DNA from: Lepas anatifera
Lineage: Eukaryota; Arthropoda; Thecostraca; Lepadidae
Length of the DNA: 64,000 nucleotides
Reading direction: 5' to 3'
Assembly (NCBI GenBank): GCA_034440635.1
Contig: JAOTON010000056.1
Location: forward strand, 1,459,501-1,523,500
Part shown: positions 9,505 through 19,604 of the stretch, piece by piece
Layout of the letters: each line of letters starts with the position of its first letter
Position numbering within the stretch: the stretch's first letter is position 1
The notes under the pieces: model-generated
Told to the model about the DNA's origin: nothing
Databases searched by the model: none
What the model saw: only the letters and a program-made list of their open reading frames with translations
Position numbers and translations under genes: made by a program

Positions 9505-10353
9505 TTAACACGCGCATTGACGGGGGGCGGGTACCCGCCCCCCTCGGGTTTTTCGGAGATAGTAGAAAAACGGCGGCGCGTAGCGCCGCCGTACTTGGTA
9601 TACCTTTTTCCTCATCATTTTTACAACTTCTGTGAAAATTTTAAGTTTAGGTCATCTCAGGTCAGGTCACCAGTACAGGTCAAGTGACCCGACCTCAAAG
9701 TTTAAGATAGCGTAAGTCGGAGCAGGGTGAACTTATCTGATTGAAACTCATATCACATAATGGCCCCACCGAGTTCTCTAAAATATGTTCCAGTATTTTT
9801 TATATCGATGACCTAAGGTCAGGTACGACGCATGACCTCTCCATTGGAAATACATGGGAAAAATGGTTTTTACGAAATAACTTAGTAACGGATGGTGATA
9901 GAGCATTTATTTTAGCTGCATTAGACTCGCCTGGGCTTTGCGGTGCTAATGATATGCATTTTATATAATTTGACCCTGACCTGACCTCAGGTCAGGTCAA
10001 ATCCTTGATTTGACCTAGCAAGGTCAAATTATATATCATTCGATTCGGCTTGCTAAGAGGATTCATATAGTTTAAGTTGTTTTGCTCTATCTTTACTTGT
10101 TCAGATGTAATGCCCGAAAAACTTAATTTTACATGTTATCCCTATGACGGGCATGTTTTGACCTCTCGTGACCTTAAATGTGACCTGACAAAAAAATGGT
10201 TCAAATGTTTTCGATGGAGAAGTGGATGGGCAGCCCAACGCCGTTTACCGTTTTTCGCTGCCTACCGTGGTTCTCGAGATCTTAGGGGGGCGGGTACCCC
10301 CCCCCCCCCGTCAGTGCGAAGGTGGCTCAGACCCCCGTCAATGCGCGTGTTAA
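9505..10353 (+). mobile_element. Family-1 TTAA element, intact copy (849 bp)
   Basis: The element runs from TTAACACGCGCATTGACGGG to CCCGTCAATGCGCGTGTTAA, an exact inverted end of more than 20 bp with TTAA at both borders. TTAA borders suggest a piggyBac-type target preference. The interior has no transposase frame but many AGGTCA/TGACCT hexamers: AGGTCAGGTCA at about 9660, TGACCTAAGGTCA at about 9808, a palindromic block of everted half-sites at about 9970-9995, and TGACCTctcgTGACCT (DR4) at about 10160. A GGGCGGGTACCCGCCC palindrome lies near the left end. Confidence 0.85.
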
Positions 10354-10599
10354 ATTTCAATACTGCCGCGCAAAGGAAAAAGGGTAACTCCAATGTATTA
10401 CAATGAGAGATACCCTTCTTTCCTTTGCACGGCAGAATATTTGGAACAACATCCTAAAGCCATTCTGCTCAACGATCGACAGGTAACGGCAGCGGAAAGC
10501 CGGTGCAGAGACCGTAGCTGTCCAAATCGTCACCCGGTTTAACAGGCACCGGTACCTCTGCGCCACCTTCGCCGCTACCGGGGGGAGGGGGTACCTACC

Positions 10600-11345
10600 C
10601 CCCACGCCCCACGATTTAATTTAGCAACCAAACTAGTAAACAAAGAGCTGAAAAGAGCGTTTGATAGCCCGCCTTCACCTTTACCAAACATGTTTTTAAA
10701 AATTTCAGGTCATTTTTACCCCATTAGAGACCAGAGTATGTTCTCATAGAAAAAAATCGAAATCAAAGATTGAAACGCACGTTTAGTGTCGTAACGGCTG
10801 ACAGTAGAGCTAAGTAAAATATACAGTATAAGAACTAGAACGCGTACAAACATCATTAGAATCCTTCCGATCCGAATGATATATCTAATGAACGGTCCGG
10901 TCAAATAATACAACTGACCTGACCTGAGGTTGGGTCACGGTCATCACACGTCGCAATACATATCATTCGAACAGAAGTGGGAAGCCTAATATATATCGCC
11001 ACATTAAACGCTCTATCTCTATTTTCTGTAAAGTTCTCGACCTTAAACCAATTTTCCATGCATTTAAAGTGGAGAAGACATGATCCTGAGTAGAGCCCCG
11101 GTCATCGATATCTAAAAATCCCGCTATGCCGTTACTACAAATTATTGCTCTCGTTGACCTAATTATGTGATGTGAATCTAAGCCCGAAATATGAAGTCTA
11201 CTCTTTCTGCTGCATCTCTAAGCCTTTTCAGGTTAGGTCACTTGACCTTGACTGGTGACCTGACTTGACATGATCTGGATCTAAAACAGTGTCGGAAGTT
11301 TAAAAAAGCCCAGGTAACAGGTATACCAAGCACGGCGGCGGCAGT
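10600..11345 (-). mobile_element. Family-1 TTAA element, decayed copy
   Basis: This region matches the element at 53984-54786 in the same (reverse) orientation, block by block: cgaatgatatat, tgacctgacctgaggt, ttccatgcatttaaa, ggtcatcgatatc, attatgtgatgtgaatc and tgactggtgacctgac, finishing at ggtataccaagcacggcggc. Both termini are lost or decayed. Half-sites persist at several places. The stretch 10354-10600 contains a GGGGGAGGGGGTACCTACCCCCC palindrome and nothing else recognised. Confidence 0.6.
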
Positions 11346-11432
11346 TTCCACCCCCCCCGTATCGAAGCGTGCAGGGCCGCAGCCAGGCTGGTAAAACAAA
11401 ACAACCAGCCATAAAGACAAAGTGACGCCTGT

Positions 11433-11734
11433 TGTTAGCGATAAACGACGTAAGTTTTCGGAGGACCAGAGTTATATTCGCGAGGGCGAGACGAACGGAC
11501 GGACGCTACCACGAATCGAGCATAACTGCCGCCACTCCGGCAGACAGGGCGGCGGGCGACCCCCGGCGCCGCAGGCTAAAGGCAAACAGTAAGAGGCGGC
11601 GGCGGATACCTGACCATAGGGTCGGGCCCCCTACTGCGCCATTCACAGGCAGACCGGGGGACGCTACGACACTGCCAGACGGCTCCACGGGCAGATAGGG
11701 GAGGCTGGGCTGGAACCCGTCTGCGTACGCTACA
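11433..11734 (-). repeat. Pao/BEL 3' LTR
   Basis: On the minus strand this LTR starts TGTAGCGTACGCAGACGGGT and ends CTTACGTCGTTTATCGCTAACA-type sequence, with TG..CA borders. It is 302 bp. Compared with the other LTR I see one substitution (G at 11520 against A at 15537) and one extra C in a C run near 11629. No clear polypurine tract precedes it. Confidence 0.9.
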
Positions 11735-11957
11735 GCCGGCCCGATTTAGATTTACCATAGAACTAAATCCAAAGAGAGTACACAGCGGGTTCCCACGCCC
11801 AGCACCACACACTGTCGAACGCACGGGTCACGATATTGATAACGTACGTTGTTTATGTACAATCTCACTCCTCACTCATCACTCATACGAAGGTATCCGA
11901 TATTTACAGAGATTGCGAAACAGGCAGGTTTACACTTACATGAGCCTCACACGAGGT

Positions 11958-12260
11958 CTAACTGTCGCTCTCTAGCACGCAGAGCCGTGCGGCGGGACGG
12001 GTGTACTGCCCAGTGGCGGTTTTGATCTGGGCCGAGCGGACCACCCCATCCTCGCTGGCCGTAACACTCGTGACGCGGCCGAGTGCCCACACACCCCGGA
12101 GGGTGGTCCTCTGCGATAGGGGCAAAAGATCGCCGCATTTCACGTGGGCATTGTCTGTCTGCCATTTCTGCCGCGCAGTAAGAAGTGGGCAGACACTCGC
12201 GCCTCTGGCGCCGCCAGAGGTGTTCAGTTGGCCACTGGGCGTGGCGCCAGCGCCTGCGGG
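11958..12260 (-). pseudogene. Integrase C-terminal tail remnant (DUF5641-like)
   Basis: The frame reading KCGDLLPLSQRTTLRGVWAL and continuing to GQYTRPAARLCVLE matches the conserved tail that follows the integrase core in Pao/BEL polyproteins (pattern W-x-LGRV..V..R-x-V-x-V-x-T..G.Y.RP..RL..L). Just upstream, RRRWRHAQW and WRRQRRECLP continue the same domain in another frame, so a frameshift lies near 12165-12170. It would have targeted DNA integration, but the catalytic core is absent from this copy. Confidence 0.75.
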
Positions 12261-13375
12261 CTGAGAGGTCAGACTCCCCAGAACACACCCGGGGCAGGTT
12301 CGGCCCCGATAACAGATTACCGTTCACGCAGGTGCCACCGCACCGCGCTGCCGCGTCAAACACAATGCGTGTTTTTCCCGGTTTGTGTGCGCTGGTAACC
12401 GCGTGGTGGGGGAGGTACCACTCTCGCTGGTGAGGGACCGTCAGCTCAGCGGGGGTCAGCTTCCGGGTATGGGCATCAGCCTCGGTCTTCACTACTCGGA
12501 TGTGGTTGACATGGAGGGAATCGCTGCTCTGCAGCGGCCGGTCGGACACCTTCCCTGCTACCAGCCATCCGAGTCTAGTGTTGACGGCAGTAGGTGTTCC
12601 TGACGGTCCCTCCCGGACCTCCCGCGGCACGATCAAGTCCAGCACGTCAGTGCCCAATAACACAGCCGGTGGGTCTGACGTCACTACGGGCAACTTCAGC
12701 CCCTGAAGGTGTGGCCACTGATGGGCGCGTTCGGGCCAGTTTACTGAGGTGCCATTCAGGTGTAAGTTGGGAGTAGTCCAGGCACCGCTGACACAGTGAC
12801 GTTCCTCTGATGCCGGCCCCTGCACTTGGAAATTCACCCTTTTCGACAGTCGGGTGACATTTCCATCCACAGTTCCCAGACTCAGCTGCTGGGTGGGGCC
12901 GTCCATGCCCAACTCCAGGGCCAGCTGGTCTTCCACCAAAGTCAGCTGGCTTCCCAGGTCGAATATGGCGTTCACCACTCTTTGTCCGCGCGGACCGTGC
13001 ACTATAACCGGCATCGTCTGCAAGACGACATGGGAGTGCTCCGCGGAGGCCGCGCCGACATGACCAGTGTCGCCCCCCCCGCTGAGTTGGGAATATCCGC
13101 GGCGCGCCGTGCAGCAGAGGGTGGTGGCGGCCCTCGCAGTCGGCAGCCGCAGTACACATTTGACTGTCTGGACACAGGCGAGCTTTGTGACCTCTCCTGA
13201 GGCACTTAAGACATAGCTCATACTGGCGCACTATGTCCAGGCGATCAGTCATTGGCGCAGCCGCGAAAACGTCGCAGTTCGTGACGTCATGATTGTCTCT
13301 GCCGCACTGAGCGCAGGGGCCCTCTTCGGCAGCGCGGCGCCCGGCCGGCCCGTCAGCGGTGGGCGGAGCCGGTGT
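12255..13375 (-). pseudogene. Zinc-knuckle, aspartic protease and RT-start remnant
   Basis: On the minus strand a first Cys-His motif, CAQCGRDNHDVTNC (about 13276-13317), is followed by CLKCLRRGHKARLC, both CX2CX4HX4C zinc knuckles, and by a C..RHHPLLH motif typical of Pao/BEL Gag. A one-base frameshift near 13090-13100 leads into a retropepsin-like domain with AIFDLGSQLTLVED (Asp then Leu-Gly-Ser; the usual Thr/Ser after Asp is Leu here) and a VLLGTDVLDL motif. WYLPHHAVTSAHKPGKTRIV then FDAAARCGG is the start of reverse transcriptase. The frame stops resembling RT after GNLLSGPNL (about 12298-12306), where integrase-tail sequence begins. Confidence 0.8.
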
Positions 13376-13377
13376 GA

Positions 13378-14191
13378 TTGATTGATTATTGGGGCTTAAG
13401 GGCGCACCAACCTTAGTGGTTATATAGCGCCCAGATCAACTAAGGCCAATGCCTTTAATAACCTCTTCCTGAATACATGTTTATGGTCTGTTTCAAGCAG
13501 TTAGTAAGTTAGTTATTTGGGCCTAGGGGGCGCACCAGCCCGGCAAGCCCACATAGCGCCCAGAACAGTACAATCGCTAAAAGTGCTCCATCTGGAACAA
13601 GAAGAACGCGTGATTTAGAGATTAATTACCAGTTTCGATGTCAATACATCGCTGTGCGGGTGAATGCCAAAGCAAACAGAGGGGTGGTGCACACACACTA
13701 CTAACATCAGCCCTTCCTATCCTGAAAACAAAACCCAGACCCTACAAGATCCACCAGGCAACGCCGCGCAGAGAGCGCCCGGCACGAGGCGTCGGGGCGT
13801 CAGTTCCGAGGCCCACTCCGTACCCCCGGACCCAGGGGGCCCGGGAGTACGGGGAAGTCCCTGAGTCCGCCCGGGCGCCCAGCAAACAGCTGGGCACCTA
13901 GGCGGACTCCCCCTGCGCTGCCCCCCCACGGAAGACAGGCGCAAGTCACATTTTCATGTGACCCACGCCCGCCCCCGCCGGACGGCAGTGTAGTCTCAGC
14001 ACGGGGCGTGAGACTCCACAGGGGGGAGTCGGGCGCTCCGCGCCAGGCAGCCCTCCGCGCAGCGTCACCCAGAGGACTCACGGTATGTGTACTAAGGCAT
14101 TAGGCTGAAGTATGTCAAACAGTGTTCAGCTTAGGTCCTCACGGACCATGTTACGCTTAACCAGGGTCATAGATGATTCAAGCGGTTAGGT
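13378..14191 (-). mobile_element. Retroelement insertion (non-LTR/SINE type) inside gag
   Basis: CGGTGTGA occurs immediately on both sides (13370-13377 and 14192-14199), an 8-bp TSD. Read on the minus strand, the insert ends with a hairpin, GGGCGCTATATAACCAC and its partner TGGTGCGCCC, then AAGCCCCAATAATCAATCAA, a short tandem AATC tail typical of CR1/L2-like LINEs and their SINEs. A second similar hairpin lies at 13531-13565. The GC-rich body (13750-14060) has no recognisable reverse transcriptase. It is most likely a 5'-truncated LINE or a SINE using a LINE tail. Confidence 0.6.
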
Positions 14192-15336
14192 CGGTGTGAC
14201 AGCGGTGGCGGGGGAGTGCGCGATGGAATGTGCGCTACTCCCAGCGCTGTGCGATGGTACCGGTTGGTATTGTCTGGGCGAGCGTGGGTGGTCGACCGGC
14301 CGGGGCGACTGGAAGTGACAGGATTAGCGATCCGTCCTGCCTCCACATACGCCCGCAGCCAGACGTCGAGGTCTACCAGGGTGGGGGAGTGCAGCCGCAG
14401 GCACTGGCATTCCTTCCCCCAATCCCAGGTCGCGGTGGCCGGGAGTTTAATGGTGACCTGCTGCAGGCTTGCGGTGGCGGCGAGGTCAGCAGTATAAGCC
14501 ATACACTGTAGGACGCTCACCGTACAATGCAGCGAGCTGGAGAGAAGGCTTAGTCCTTCCATGTCGTGTTCTTTAACCGTTGGAATGTCGAACACTCTCT
14601 TCAGGTTGGCCGCCACGACACACGCCGGGTTACCAAAGCGACGCTCCAGCTCTCGGAGATCTTCGGCATAGAGGCGGCCGTCGCAGAGCAGTCCCCGCAC
14701 GGCGTCGCGGGCTTCGCCCCTGAGGCATGATGGGAGGTGCGCCATCCGCTCAGTATCAGAGAGTCCACTGGCTTGGTGAACCAGAGCTTTGAAGAGGGCA
14801 CTCCAGCGTGGCCACTCTAGCGCCGAGCCATCAAAGGTTTCCAACGACAGCTTCGGAAGCGCCGAAGCTGCGCCTGTCGTATACGTGGGTGGTGGCGGTG
14901 CGGCGAAATCTGGCAGCTGCTGTATCCAGCTCCTCGTGCGGTCGGCGGTGTCGGCCGCAGATTGCCCCGGAGCTGGTGACGCGTTGGTATGGTGAGGTTT
15001 CGGTGGAGCGTTGAACGTTAGCGGAGGCGCAGGTGCTGCCTGACTGTGTTGCTGAGATGCGGTCACCGGACGACAGCTCAGCTGAACAGCTGCCTCTGCT
15101 ATAAGCCTTGGCTCGCCGTCGCCGTCAGGAGGTACCGCTCCGTCGAGCTCTTCCTCCAGGAGCCTCAGCTCCAAGAGCTGCAGCTCGGCTCTGTCGGCTG
15201 CCTACTGGGCCTCCTCTCGTGCCTGAGCTTCAGCTGCCTGCGCTTTTCTTTCCACTGCACGAGCGGCCTGTTCGGCCTGGAGCTTCGCCAGAGCTGCACT
15301 GACTCGTGCCTGACTGAGCCGCGACGCGCTGGAGCT
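14192..15336 (-). pseudogene. Pao/BEL Gag remnant (DUF1759-like)
   Basis: The minus-strand frame contains LPKLSLETFDGSALEWPRWS, then ALFKALVHQ, the hallmark start of the Gag-like domain preceding Pao/BEL proteases, followed by LPSCLRGEARDAVRGLL, DLRELERRFGNP and LDVWLRAYVEAGRI. Upstream lies an Ala/Glu/Arg-rich predicted coiled coil (LAKLQAEQAARAVERKAQAA). That coiled coil is broken by an in-frame TAG at 15202-15204 and a TGA at 15337-15339. The 3' end is interrupted by the insertion at 13378-14191. Confidence 0.8.
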
Positions 15337-15430
15337 TCACTCCTCGTCGCTACACTTCCCGGCCGCGATACGCTCATTTTTATACGGTAAGTTGCACTTT
15401 ACCACAGGTATTTACCAGTTCACGGTATCC

Positions 15431-15446
15431 GGTCCGGCATGGACCA
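15431..15446 (-). other. Retrotransposon primer-binding site
   Basis: On the minus strand, three bases after the 5' LTR, the sequence reads TGGTCCATGCCGGACC. It begins with TGG, the complement of a tRNA CCA end, and lies where a tRNA primer would bind. I do not assign the tRNA. Confidence 0.65.
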
Positions 15447-15449
15447 AAA

Positions 15450-15750
15450 TGTTAGCGATAAACGACGTAAGTTTTCGGAGGACCAGAGTTATATTCGCGA
15501 GGGCGAGACGAACGGACGGACGCTACCACGAATCGAACATAACTGCCGCCACTCCGGCAGACAGGGCGGCGGGCGACCCCCGGCGCCGCAGGCTAAAGGC
15601 AAACAGTAAGAGGCGGCGGCGGATACCTGACCATAGGGTCGGGCCCCTACTGCGCCATTCACAGGCAGACCGGGGGACGCTACGACACTGCCAGACGGCT
15701 CCACGGGCAGATAGGGGAGGCTGGGCTGGAACCCGTCTGCGTACGCTACA
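15450..15750 (-). repeat. Pao/BEL 5' LTR
   Basis: This is the 301-bp partner of the LTR at 11433-11734, with the same TG..CA borders on the minus strand. It should hold the promoter for the minus-strand element. CCTGT follows at 15751-15755, matching the duplication on the far side. Confidence 0.9.
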
Positions 15751-15755
15751 CCTGT

Positions 15756-16320
15756 ATAACGGGATCTGAGCTGAGATAGCCATGCGATAGAGCATTCTGA
15801 AAACACCAGTTGGATGTTTCATTTACCCCAGAAGCCACCGTTTGGGAGAAACAACGGGTATTTCGAATTGTATGCATATATTGACAAGAAAAAACAGAGC
15901 GCGGACAAGTAATAGGGATAAAACTATCTCAGGAGGGGAGCGACGAGAGTCGAGAGCGGGAGTCGAGTACATCGACTCGTCAGAGCGACGGAGCGACGGA
16001 GCCACCACCACCAGGCCCACAGGGAACATCCAGGCGTCGTAAGTGGTGTGCTTATGAAAGGTTCCTGCTTCATGAAAGGTGAGTTCTGAGAGACATAAAA
16101 CATGACACCATTGCTTTTTTCAGCTCAATTCCCGTTTATTAAGGGGGCAGGATTGCTCTTCCACATTCGTATCGCCAACAAATAGTTTTACCCAATTACT
16201 ACACACAAAAGCAAGCGTTTTAAAATGTTTTAGGAGAAAAAGGGGGTCTTAGAAGAACAAAACTCCTTCTTTGATCCCCTCCCCTCCTGGATCCTCTAGT
16301 GATCCTAAAATTAGCTGAAA
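15756..16320. other. No recognised gene
   Basis: The target DNA of the Pao/BEL insertion shares ctgagatagccatg with about 341-354, so it may be an older repeat. At 15940-16010 the short motif GGAGCGACGGAGCG and GTCGAGAG recurs imperfectly. No frame or domain is recognisable. Confidence 0.4.
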
Positions 16321-16329
16321 CCGTGTGGA

Positions 16330-18975
16330 GTCGGTTGCAGTTCCCGCCCATAGGTTGCAGTTCCCGCCCATGGGTTGCAGTTCCCGCCCTGGGTTGCAGT
16401 TCCCGCCCTAGGTTGCAGTTCCCGCCCATGGGTTGCAGTTCCCGCCCTGGTTTGCAGTTCCCGCCCTAGGTTGCAGTTCCCGCCCTAGGTTGCAGTTCCC
16501 ACCCTAGGTTTCAGCTCCCGCCCATGGGTTGCAGTTCCCGCCCTAGGTTGCAGTCCCCGCCCTAGGTTGCAGTTCCCACCCTAGGTTTCAGCTCCCGCCC
16601 ATGGGTTGCAGTTCCCGCCCTGGGTTTCAGCTCCCGCCCATGGGTCGCAGTTCCCGCCCTGGGTTGCAGTTCCCGCCCTGGGTTGCAGTTCCCGCCCTAG
16701 GTTGCAGTTCCCGCCCTGGGTTGCAGTTCCCACCCTGGGTTTCAGCTCCCGCCCATGGGTTGCAGTTCCCGCCCTAGGTTGCAGTTCCCGCCCTAGGTTG
16801 CAGTTCCCGCCCTAGGTTGCAGTTCCTACCCTGGGTTTCAGCTCCCGCCCATGGGTTGCAGTTCCCACCCTGGGTTTCAGCTCCCGCCCATGGGTCGCAG
16901 TTCCCGCCCTGGGTTGCAGTTCCCGCCCTGGGTTGCAGTTCCCACCCTGGGTTTCAGCTCCCGCCCATGGGTCGCAGTTCCCGCCCTGGGTTGCAGTTCC
17001 CGCCCTGGGTTGCAGTTCCCACCCTGGGTTTCAGCTCCCGCCCATGGGTCGCAGTTCCCGCCCTGGGTTGCAGTTCCCGCCCTGGGCTGCAGTTCCTGCC
17101 CTAGGTTGCAGTTCCTACCCTGGGTTTCAGCTCCCGCCCATAGGTTGCAGTTCCCGCCCTGGGTTGCAGTTCCCGCCCTAGGTTGCAGTTCCCGCCCTGG
17201 GCTGCAGTTCCTGCCCTAGGTTGCAGTTCCTACCCTGGGTTTCAGCTCCCGCCCTGGGCTGCAGTTCCCGCCCTAGGTTGCAGTTCCCACCCTAGGTTTC
17301 AGCTCCCGCCCATGGGTTGCAGTTCCTACCCTGGGTTTCAGCTCCCGCCCATGGGTTGCAGTTCCCACCCTGGGTTGCAGTTCCCGCCCTAGGTTGCAGT
17401 TCCCGCCCTGGGCTGCAGTTCCTGCCCTAGGTTGCAGTTCCTACCCTGGGTTTCAGCTCCCGCCCTGGGCTGCAGTTCCCGCCCTAGGTTGCAGTTCCCA
17501 CCCTAGGTTTCAGCTCCCGCCCATGGGTTGCAGTTCCCGCCCTGGGTTGCAGTTCCTACCCTGGGTTTCAGCTCCCGCCCATGGGTTGCAGTTCCCACCC
17601 TGGGTCCATGGGACCCATGGGTGGGAACTGCAACCCATGGGTCCCATGGGTTTCACGGACCCATGGGTGGGTCCGTGAAACCCATGGGTTCCCGCCCTAG
17701 GTTGCAGTTCCCGCCCTGGGCTGCAGTTCCTGCCCTAGGTTGCAGTTCCCACCCTGGGTTTCAGCTCCCGCCCATGGGTCGCAGTTCCCGCCCTGGGTTG
17801 CAGTTCCCGCCCTGGGTTGCAGTTCCCGCCCTAGGTTGCAGTTCCCACCCTGGGTTTCAGCTCCCGCCCATGGGTTGCAGTTCCCACCCTGGGTTTCAGC
17901 TCCCGCCCATGGGTCGCAGTTCCCGCCCTGGGTTGCAGTTCCCGCCCTGGGTCGCAGTTCCCGCCCTAGGTTGCAGTTCCCACCCTGGGTTTCAGCTCCC
18001 GCCCATGGGTCGCAGTTCCCGCCCTGGGTTGCAGTTCCCGCCCTGGGTTGCAGTTCCCGCCCTAGGTTGCAGTTCCCACCCTGGGTTTCAGCTCCCGCCC
18101 ATGGGTTGCAGTTCCCGCCCTGGGTTGCAGTTCCCGCCCTGGGTCGCAGTTCCCGCCCTAGGTTGCAGTTCCCACCCTGGGTTTCAGCTCCCGCCCATGG
18201 GTCGCAGTTCCCGCCCTGGGTTGCAGTTCCCGCCCTGGGTTGCAGTTCCCGCCCTAGGTTGCAGTTCCCACCCTGGGTTTCAGCTCCCGCCCATGGGTTG
18301 CAGTTCCCACCCTGGGTTTCAGCTCCCGCCCATGGGTCGCAGTTCCCACCCTGGGTTTCAGCTCCCGCCCATGGGTCGCAGTTCCCGCCCTGGGTTGCAG
18401 TTCCCGCCCTGGGTTGCAGTTCCCGCCCTAGGTTGCAGTTCCCACCCTGGGTTGCAGTTCCTGCCCTAGGTTGCAGTTCCTACCCTGGGTTTCAGCTCCC
18501 GCCCATGGGTTGCAGTTCCCACCCTGGGTTTCAGCTCCCGCCCATGGGTCGCAGTTCCCGCCCTGGGTTGCAGTTCCCGCCCTGGGTTGCAGTTCCTGCC
18601 CTAGGTTGCAGTTCCTACCCTGGGTTTCGGCTCCCGCCCATAGGTTGCAGTTCCCACCCTGGGTTTCAGCTCCCGCCCATGGGTCGCAGTTCCCGCCCTG
18701 GGTTGCAGTTCCCGCCCTGGGTTGCAGTTCCTGCCCTAGGTTGCAGTTCCTACCCTGGGTTTCAGCTCCCGCCCATGGGTCGCAGTTCCCGCCCTGGGTT
18801 GCAGTTCCCGCCCTGGGTTGCAGTTCCCGCCCTAGGTTGCAGTTCCTACCCTGGGTTTCAGCTCCCGCCCATGGGTTGCAGTTCCCACCCATGGGTTGCA
18901 GTTCCCACTCATGGGTTGCAGTTCTCACCCATGGGTTGCAGATCTCACCCATGGGTTGCAGTTCTCACCCTGGGT
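16330..18975 (+). repeat. Large GC-rich minisatellite, 19-20-bp unit
   Basis: About 135 tandem units of GTTGCAGTTCCCGCCCTGG type fill 2.6 kb. Variant units are GTTGCAGTTCCCACCCTGG, GTCGCAGTTCCCGCCCTGG, GTTGCAGTTCCCGCCCTAG and the 20-bp GTTTCAGCTCCCGCCCATGG. The variants repeat in order, giving a higher-order block of four 19-mers plus one 20-mer (96 bp, 32 codons), clearest at 17740-18470. Because 96 is a multiple of three and the unit lacks stops, very long frames exist on both strands. Their product (QFPPWVSAPAHGSQFPPWVA) is a by-product of the repeat. Confidence 0.95.
17604..17692. repeat. Inverted, palindromic block inside the minisatellite
   Basis: The regular array is broken by gggtccatgggacccatggg, then tgggaactgcaacccatggg, tcccatgggtttcacggacc, and catgggtgggtccgtgaaac. 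GGGAACTGCAACCCATGGG is the minisatellite unit in reverse orientation, and GGTCCGTGAAACCCATGGG mirrors CCCATGGGTTTCACGGACC. A short inversion or hairpin-templated event is implied. Confidence 0.85.
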
Positions 18976-19600
18976 TGCGCCCAGCCGCAGCCTTTGCCGA
19001 TGTTACAGAACACACGCTATGGGCTGAGTTCGAGTCACACCACATCGGAGCAGTGTCTACGCAGGTCACGTCACCACAACATTTACGGCACGACACACAT
19101 AACCCAGATTACCAGCGCCGCACACGCCGCCCCCGGCTCATCCGCGCCACCCGCGCTCAGCCACCAAACGCCACACACGTGTCCAGCCAATCAGGCCGGC
19201 CCCGCCCCGCGCCGCGGCCCGCCTTTTGTGGGTCGTACCCGGCGGCTATCGGTGGCACGCACGTGTCACCTGTCCGATACCGGGTGTCTGACGGGCGGAC
19301 AAGTCACCCGGCTGATTAACGGCGCCCGGGCAGCCATAGAGCTCCTCCGGCGGCCATCAATTCTCATGGCGAACGACAACCGAACGCCGTCCCGCCGCCG
19401 CGCGCCTGATGAAAATTCCCGGAGCTGAATGGATAAGCCGAGTTTCTGAGCTGCAGATGCCCCCAGCGCGGACGCCCGCCTCCGGCAGACTGGCCAGTGT
19501 TGCACGCTGTGCAGGGTTAAGGTTTCGGAAACAAGGCAAACATGCTCGTATGCAAATAGAGAATCGGAAAAGTGGTTAATACTAACAATAATTTTTGGGT
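18976..19600. other. GC-rich flank of the minisatellite
   Basis: A plus-strand frame continues out of the array to a stop at 19428, but its residues show no domain and no splice boundary. CG-rich composition with many CACAC and CCGCGCC motifs persists to about 19420. I cannot support a gene here. Confidence 0.35.
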
Positions 19601-19604
19601 TTAT

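Larger units (their letters stand above)
11433..15750 (-). mobile_element. Pao/BEL-type LTR retrotransposon, internally deleted
   Basis: Two LTRs (11433-11734 and 15450-15750) bracket gag and pol remnants read on the minus strand. The element is flanked by CCTGT at 11428-11432 and 15751-15755, the 5-bp TSD expected of an LTR retrotransposon. Order on the minus strand: LTR, primer-binding site, gag, cysteine-histidine motifs, aspartic protease, start of reverse transcriptase, then directly the C-terminal tail of integrase, LTR. The RT core, RNase H and integrase catalytic core are missing, and stops and frameshifts break the rest. The copy is therefore defective, yet its LTRs are nearly identical, so the insertion is young. 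Confidence 0.9.

Noticed and set aside
11433..15750. An autonomous, replication-competent retrotransposon
   Set aside because: RT core, RNase H and integrase core are missing; gag has in-frame stops; pol has frameshifts; an insertion splits gag from the zinc-knuckle region.
17740..19428. A 562-codon plus-strand frame rich in QFPPWV and SAPAHG
   Set aside because: It is the 96-bp higher-order minisatellite read in one frame; other frames and the opposite strand are equally open, and the non-repeat tail has no domain.
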